A DNA stretch of 64,000 bases from Mesorhizobium sp. Root157 (GTDB taxonomy: Bacteria > Pseudomonadota > Alphaproteobacteria > Rhizobiales > Rhizobiaceae): NCBI RefSeq assembly GCF_001427385.1, contig NZ_LMGJ01000006.1:68012-132011 (forward strand), in the 5' to 3' direction. Numbering within the stretch: position 1 is the stretch's first letter; every line of letters starts with the position of its first letter. The notes beneath the pieces were generated by a model. It did not search any database, was not told the origin of the DNA, and worked only from the letters and a program-made list of their open reading frames with translations. Shown piece by piece: positions 60,952 to 64,000 of this stretch. A program made the translations under genes and the position numbers.

Positions 60952-61422
60952 TCAGGCAGCGCCAGGCGTCGGTGTTCCCGTCCCGTAGATCACGTCGGCG
61001 CGCTTCTCGAATGCTTCCGAAAACATGCGGAAGGCCCGGTCGAACATCGTTCCCATGACCGCGCCAAGCAATCGGTTCTTGAACTCGTAGTCGATGAAAA
61101 AGCGCACGAAGCAGCCGTCGCTCGCCGGCTCGAACCCCCAGACATTGCTGAGGTATTTGAACGGGCCATCGATATACTTGACGTCGATGGCCTTCTCGTC
61201 GGGCTTCAGCAGAACCTGGGTGGTGAACGTCTCGCGGATCGCTTTGTAGCCGACACTCATGCTCGCAACGAGCAGGACACGCCCATCCCGCTCCCGGCGG
61301 GACTGTACCGTTAGCGCCTCACACAGAGGCAGGAATTCGGGATAGCGCTCGACGTCTGCGACCAACGCAAACATCTCTTCCGGCGAATGGGCGACACGGC
61401 GGGTGGCTTCGAATTTCGGCAT
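60952..61422 (-). CDS. Coq10/RatA START-domain protein
   Basis: 156 aa, polyketide cyclase/START fold (HSPEEMFALVADVERYPEFLPLCEA). Bacterial and mitochondrial Coq10 proteins help ubiquinone delivery; the E. coli RatA name has a disputed ribosome role. Follows lipA by 12 nt. Confidence 0.88.
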   Translation of the reverse strand: MPKFEATRRVAHSPEEMFALVADVERYPEFLPLCEALTVQSRRERDGRVLLVASMSVGYKAIRETFTTQVLLKPDEKAIDVKYIDGPFKYLSNVWGFEPASDGCFVRFFIDYEFKNRLLGAVMGTMFDRAFRMFSEAFEKRADVIYGTGTPTPGAA

Positions 61423-61434
61423 GAAACAGAAAAG

Positions 61435-62400
61435 CTATACTGACTTTGCAAGGGCGGCTTCGCGCGCCGCCCTCAAACGTGCAAAATCCTCGCCGGCATG
61501 ATGCGAGGACCGTGTCAGCGGGCTCGACGCCACAAGCAGGAAGCCCTTGGTCTTGCCGATCGTCTCGAACGATTTGAATTCCTCCGGCGTGACGAAACGG
61601 ATCACCGGATGGTGCTTCTTCGTTGGCTGCAGATATTGCCCGATGGTCATGAAGTCGACATTGGCTGAACGCAGATCGTCCATCAGTTGCAGCACTTCAT
61701 TGCGCTCCTCGCCGAGCCCCACCATGATGCCGGACTTGGTGAAGATCGACGGGTCGAGTTCCTTCACCCGCTGCAGCAGCCGGATCGAATGGAAGTAGCG
61801 AGCGCCGGGACGCACCGTCAGATAGTTCGACGGCACGGTTTCCAGATTGTGGTTGAACACATCGGGCTTGGCCGCCACGACAATCTCCAGCGCACCGTCC
61901 TTGCGCAGGAAGTCCGGGGTGAGGATTTCGATCGTCGTCTTGGGCGTCGCCGCGCGAATGGCGTGAATGACTTCCGCGAAATGCTGCGCGCCTCCATCTG
62001 AAAGATCATCGCGATCAACTGACGTGATGACGACGTGACTGAGCCCCATCTGCTTGACCGCATGTGCAACGCGCTCCGGCTCATTCGAGTCGAGCGCGGT
62101 CGGGATGCCGGTTGCGACGTTGCAAAAGGCGCAGGCGCGCGTGCAGATCTCGCCCATGATCATGAAGGTGGCGTGCTTCTTTTCCCAGCATTCGCCAATG
62201 TTGGGGCAGCCCGCCTCTTCGCACACCGTCACCAGCTTGTTCGATTTAACGATCTCGCGCGTCTCAGCGTAGCCCTTCGAAACCGGCGCCTTGACGCGGA
62301 TCCAGTCGGGTTTGCGTAAAACTTCCTGATCGGGGCGATGCGCCTTCTCCGGATGCCTGACGCGGGGCGGATTTGCGATGTTGTCGAGGACGGTGACCAT
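61435..62400 (-). CDS. lipA: Lipoyl synthase
   Basis: 321-aa radical SAM enzyme inserting sulfur into octanoyl groups on E2 subunits. CX4CX5C auxiliary cluster motif [12 protein letters not shown] and radical SAM CX3CX2C motif CTRACAFC are both intact, as is the C-terminal RSSYHA-like RSSHHAGE. Near lpdA, whose partner enzymes need lipoate. Confidence 0.96.
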   Translation of the reverse strand: MVTVLDNIANPPRVRHPEKAHRPDQEVLRKPDWIRVKAPVSKGYAETREIVKSNKLVTVCEEAGCPNIGECWEKKHATFMIMGEICTRACAFCNVATGIPTALDSNEPERVAHAVKQMGLSHVVITSVDRDDLSDGGAQHFAEVIHAIRAATPKTTIEILTPDFLRKDGALEIVVAAKPDVFNHNLETVPSNYLTVRPGARYFHSIRLLQRVKELDPSIFTKSGIMVGLGEERNEVLQLMDDLRSANVDFMTIGQYLQPTKKHHPVIRFVTPEEFKSFETIGKTKGFLLVASSPLTRSSHHAGEDFARLRAAREAALAKSV

Positions 62401-62470
62401 ATTCTATCCGTTCTGTCGTGGGCACTTCATAGCGCCCACAGGGCCAATGTCATCTAAGGCTTTTTGCCGC

Positions 62471-62508
62471 AAAGAAAAAGGCCGCCGCGACTCATGCCGC
62501 TGCGGCCC
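62471..62508 (-). terminator. Intrinsic terminator between glsB and lipA
   Basis: GGCCGC (62480-62485) with GCGGCC (62502-62507), extended by further G-C pairs, followed on the minus strand by TTTTTCTTT. It should end the glsB transcript before lipA. Confidence 0.8.
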
Positions 62509-62534
62509 ATTCTGGGTGGTGATCGTGATGTATG

Positions 62535-62792
62535 CTATCTGCGCACGAGCCGTCCGACGAAGATGAGAATACAGGCGCCGATGAAGCCGGTGATCAGATA
62601 AGCTCCCCACCCGGCTCCGAACGAGCCAATGTTGGCCGCCTGCAAGATCGCGTTCAGCACTATTGCACCGACAATGCCCAAAATGATGTTCATGAAGAGG
62701 CCCATATTGCTCTTCATGACCATTTCGGCCAGCCACCCGGCCAACCCACCTACAATGATGGCTGCAACCCAGCCCACGCCGTTGACGTCCAT
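62535..62792 (-). CDS. glsB: GlsB/YeaQ/YmgE-family stress membrane protein
   Basis: 85 aa with three membrane helices and the GGLAGWLAEMVMKSNMG motif of the transglycosylase-associated family. Often stress-induced. The AAAGGA site is 8 nt before the ATG, and both lie inside a stable leader hairpin (62784-62837): the start codon itself is in the 3' arm. It sits between lpdA and lipA on the same strand. Confidence 0.9.
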   Translation of the reverse strand: MDVNGVGWVAAIIVGGLAGWLAEMVMKSNMGLFMNIILGIVGAIVLNAILQAANIGSFGAGWGAYLITGFIGACILIFVGRLVRR

Positions 62793-62837
62793 ATGCCTGA
62801 TCCTTTTGACACGGATTAAAATGCATATGGAAACGTC
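62784..62837 (-). promoter_or_regulatory. RNA hairpin that sequesters the glsB start codon
   Basis: In the mRNA direction, GACGT-TT-CCATATGC pairs with GCATATGG-ACGTC: 13 bp with a 2-nt bulge around a 26-nt loop. The ATG is in the 3' arm and AAAGGA in the loop. This is an RNA thermometer-like or attenuator-like arrangement; function is inferred from position only. Confidence 0.6.
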
Positions 62838-62874
62838 CTAGCCTTCCTTTGGGTTCCATCGGGCAAGCCTGGCC

Positions 62875-64000
62875 TCAGGCATTCAGTGCCCGGCCATAGG
62901 CATCGAGCACACTCTCCTTCATCATTTCTGACAGGGTCGGGTGCGGGAACACCGTGTGCATCAGTTCTTCCTCGGTGGTTTCGAGGTTCATCGCCACGAC
63001 GAAGCCCTGGATGAGCTCAGTGACTTCCGCGCCAACCATGTGCGCGCCGAGCAACTGTCCGGTCTTCTTGTCGAAGATCGTCTTGATGAACCCCTGGTCT
63101 TCGCCAAGCGCAATGGCCTTGCCGTTGGCTGCAAACTGGAAGCGTCCGACACGGATGTCCCTGCCTTCCGCCTTGGCCTTGGCTTCGGTCAAACCGACCG
63201 ACGCCACCTGTGGATTGCAATAGGTGCAGCCGGGGATCTTGGATTTGTCGAGGCCGTGCACGCCCGGAACATTGGCGATCTTCTCGATGCAGATCACGCC
63301 CTCATGCTCGGCCTTGTGGGCCAGCATCGGCGGGCCGGCGACGTCGCCTATGGCGTAGATGCCCGGCACGTTGGTGCGGCCATAGCCGTCCACGATCACA
63401 CAGCCGCGATCCGTCTTGATGCCAAGCGTCTCAAGACCGAGATTCTCGATATTGCCCTGCACGCCGACAGCGGAAATCATGCGCTCGGCGATGATCTTCT
63501 CGACCTTGCCATCCTTCATCTCGACATGGGCAGTGACCGAATTGGCACCCTTCTCGACCTTGGTGACCTTGGCCTCGAGAATGATTTTCATGCCTTGCTT
63601 TTCGAACTGCTTCTGCGCGAATTTCGAGACTTCGGCATCCTCGACGGGCATCACCGCGGGCAACAGTTCGACCACGGTCACCTCAGTTCCCATGGTGCGG
63701 TAGAACGAGGCGAATTCGATGCCGATCGCGCCAGATCCCATGACCAGCAGCGACTTAGGCATTTCCTTCGGAACCATCGCCTCGAAATAGGTCCAGATCA
63801 ACTTTCCGTCCGGCTCGATGCCGGGCAGCGCGCGTGGTCGCGCACCGGTGGCGAGGATGATGTGTTTAGCCGTGTAGGTGCCCTCGCCTTTGGTGCCTTT
63901 GGGCACAGGGTGTTGCGGCTCCATCGGTTTCTTCGAAGTCTTGGAAACCACGATCTCGCCGGGCTTGGTGAGCTTGGCCTCGCCCCAGATCACGTCGACC
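62875..64000 (-). CDS. lpdA: Dihydrolipoyl dehydrogenase (N-terminus beyond window)
   Basis: 375 codons of the C-terminal part; the FAD-binding N-terminus and redox disulfide lie outside. Visible are IILATGARPRALPGIEPDG, NAD fold GSGAIGIEFASFY, GDVAGPPMLAHKAEHEG and the C-terminal HPTLSEMM (catalytic His-Glu HPTLSE). E3 of pyruvate or 2-oxoglutarate dehydrogenase; linkage to lipA suggests the pyruvate complex. Confidence 0.95.
   Translation of the reverse strand, partial: VDVIWGEAKLTKPGEIVVSKTSKKPMEPQHPVPKGTKGEGTYTAKHIILATGARPRALPGIEPDGKLIWTYFEAMVPKEMPKSLLVMGSGAIGIEFASFYRTMGTEVTVVELLPAVMPVEDAEVSKFAQKQFEKQGMKIILEAKVTKVEKGANSVTAHVEMKDGKVEKIIAERMISAVGVQGNIENLGLETLGIKTDRGCVIVDGYGRTNVPGIYAIGDVAGPPMLAHKAEHEGVICIEKIANVPGVHGLDKSKIPGCTYCNPQVASVGLTEAKAKAEGRDIRVGRFQFAANGKAIALGEDQGFIKTIFDKKTGQLLGAHMVGAEVTELIQGFVVAMNLETTEEELMHTVFPHPTLSEMMKESVLDAYGRALNA

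Overview
The window is a 64 kb stretch of an alphaproteobacterial chromosome, most likely from the Hyphomicrobiales (Rhizobiales), with a Mesorhizobium/Phyllobacteriaceae-like flavour. The evidence is high GC, the ntrBC-ntrYX block beside dusB and ispDF, class II DAHP synthase, a second short GltX, a MaeB-type malic enzyme with a phosphotransacetylase-like tail, DUF1127 genes, DUF2865, DUF2842, and the lpdA-glsB-lipA-coq10-cinA run. I see no transposase, integrase, phage gene or CRISPR array; it is core chromosome, densely packed, with many 4-nt start/stop overlaps and short convergent overlaps.

Layout. 0-12 kb: the 3' end of ruvX, a small membrane protein gene carrying an exact 99-bp in-frame tandem duplication, nadK, an RhlE-type helicase, a complete MCE/Mla-type lipid ABC transporter (STAS-MlaE, MlaF, MlaD, PqiC-like lipoprotein), an N-acetyl-D-Glu racemase-type enolase-superfamily enzyme, an MFS carrier, an LpxH-like phosphoesterase and an SDR protein. 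12-26 kb: malic enzyme, a DUF2865 protein, gltX2, nadE, a Tag-like glycosylase, dgkA, a GFA protein, a diguanylate cyclase, aroG (class II), tig and tRNA-Leu(TAG). 26-35 kb: a GDYXXLXY/DUF2157 pair, two tandem DUF1127 genes followed by an array of six CU-rich stem-loops (cuckoo/CcsR-like small RNAs), trmFO, and the yajC-secDF-Mth938-phytoene-synthase-like operon. 35-47 kb: serS-surE-pcm-LytM, maiA, a MaoC/NodN protein, a phasin, DUF445, speB-argC-kinase, ctaA and DUF2842. 47-59 kb: a GNAT protein, a Dabb protein, fthC, an Lrp-type regulator divergent from ald, then ntrX-ntrY-ntrC-ntrB-dusB on the minus strand. 59-64 kb: ispDF-cinA and coq10-like-lipA-glsB-lpdA.

Functional threads: nitrogen regulation (two sigma-54-activator two-component systems), protein export and membrane biogenesis (SecDF/YajC, Mla system, DgkA), cofactor synthesis (NAD, NADP, lipoate, heme A, folate, isoprenoids), and survival functions (SurE/Pcm, phasin, GlsB).

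The most interesting signals are the DUF1127-linked stem-loop array at 28195-28450, a 13-bp RNA stem that buries the glsB start codon, the duplicated start region near 500, and the SecDF operon carrying homologues of two mitochondrial complex I assembly factors.
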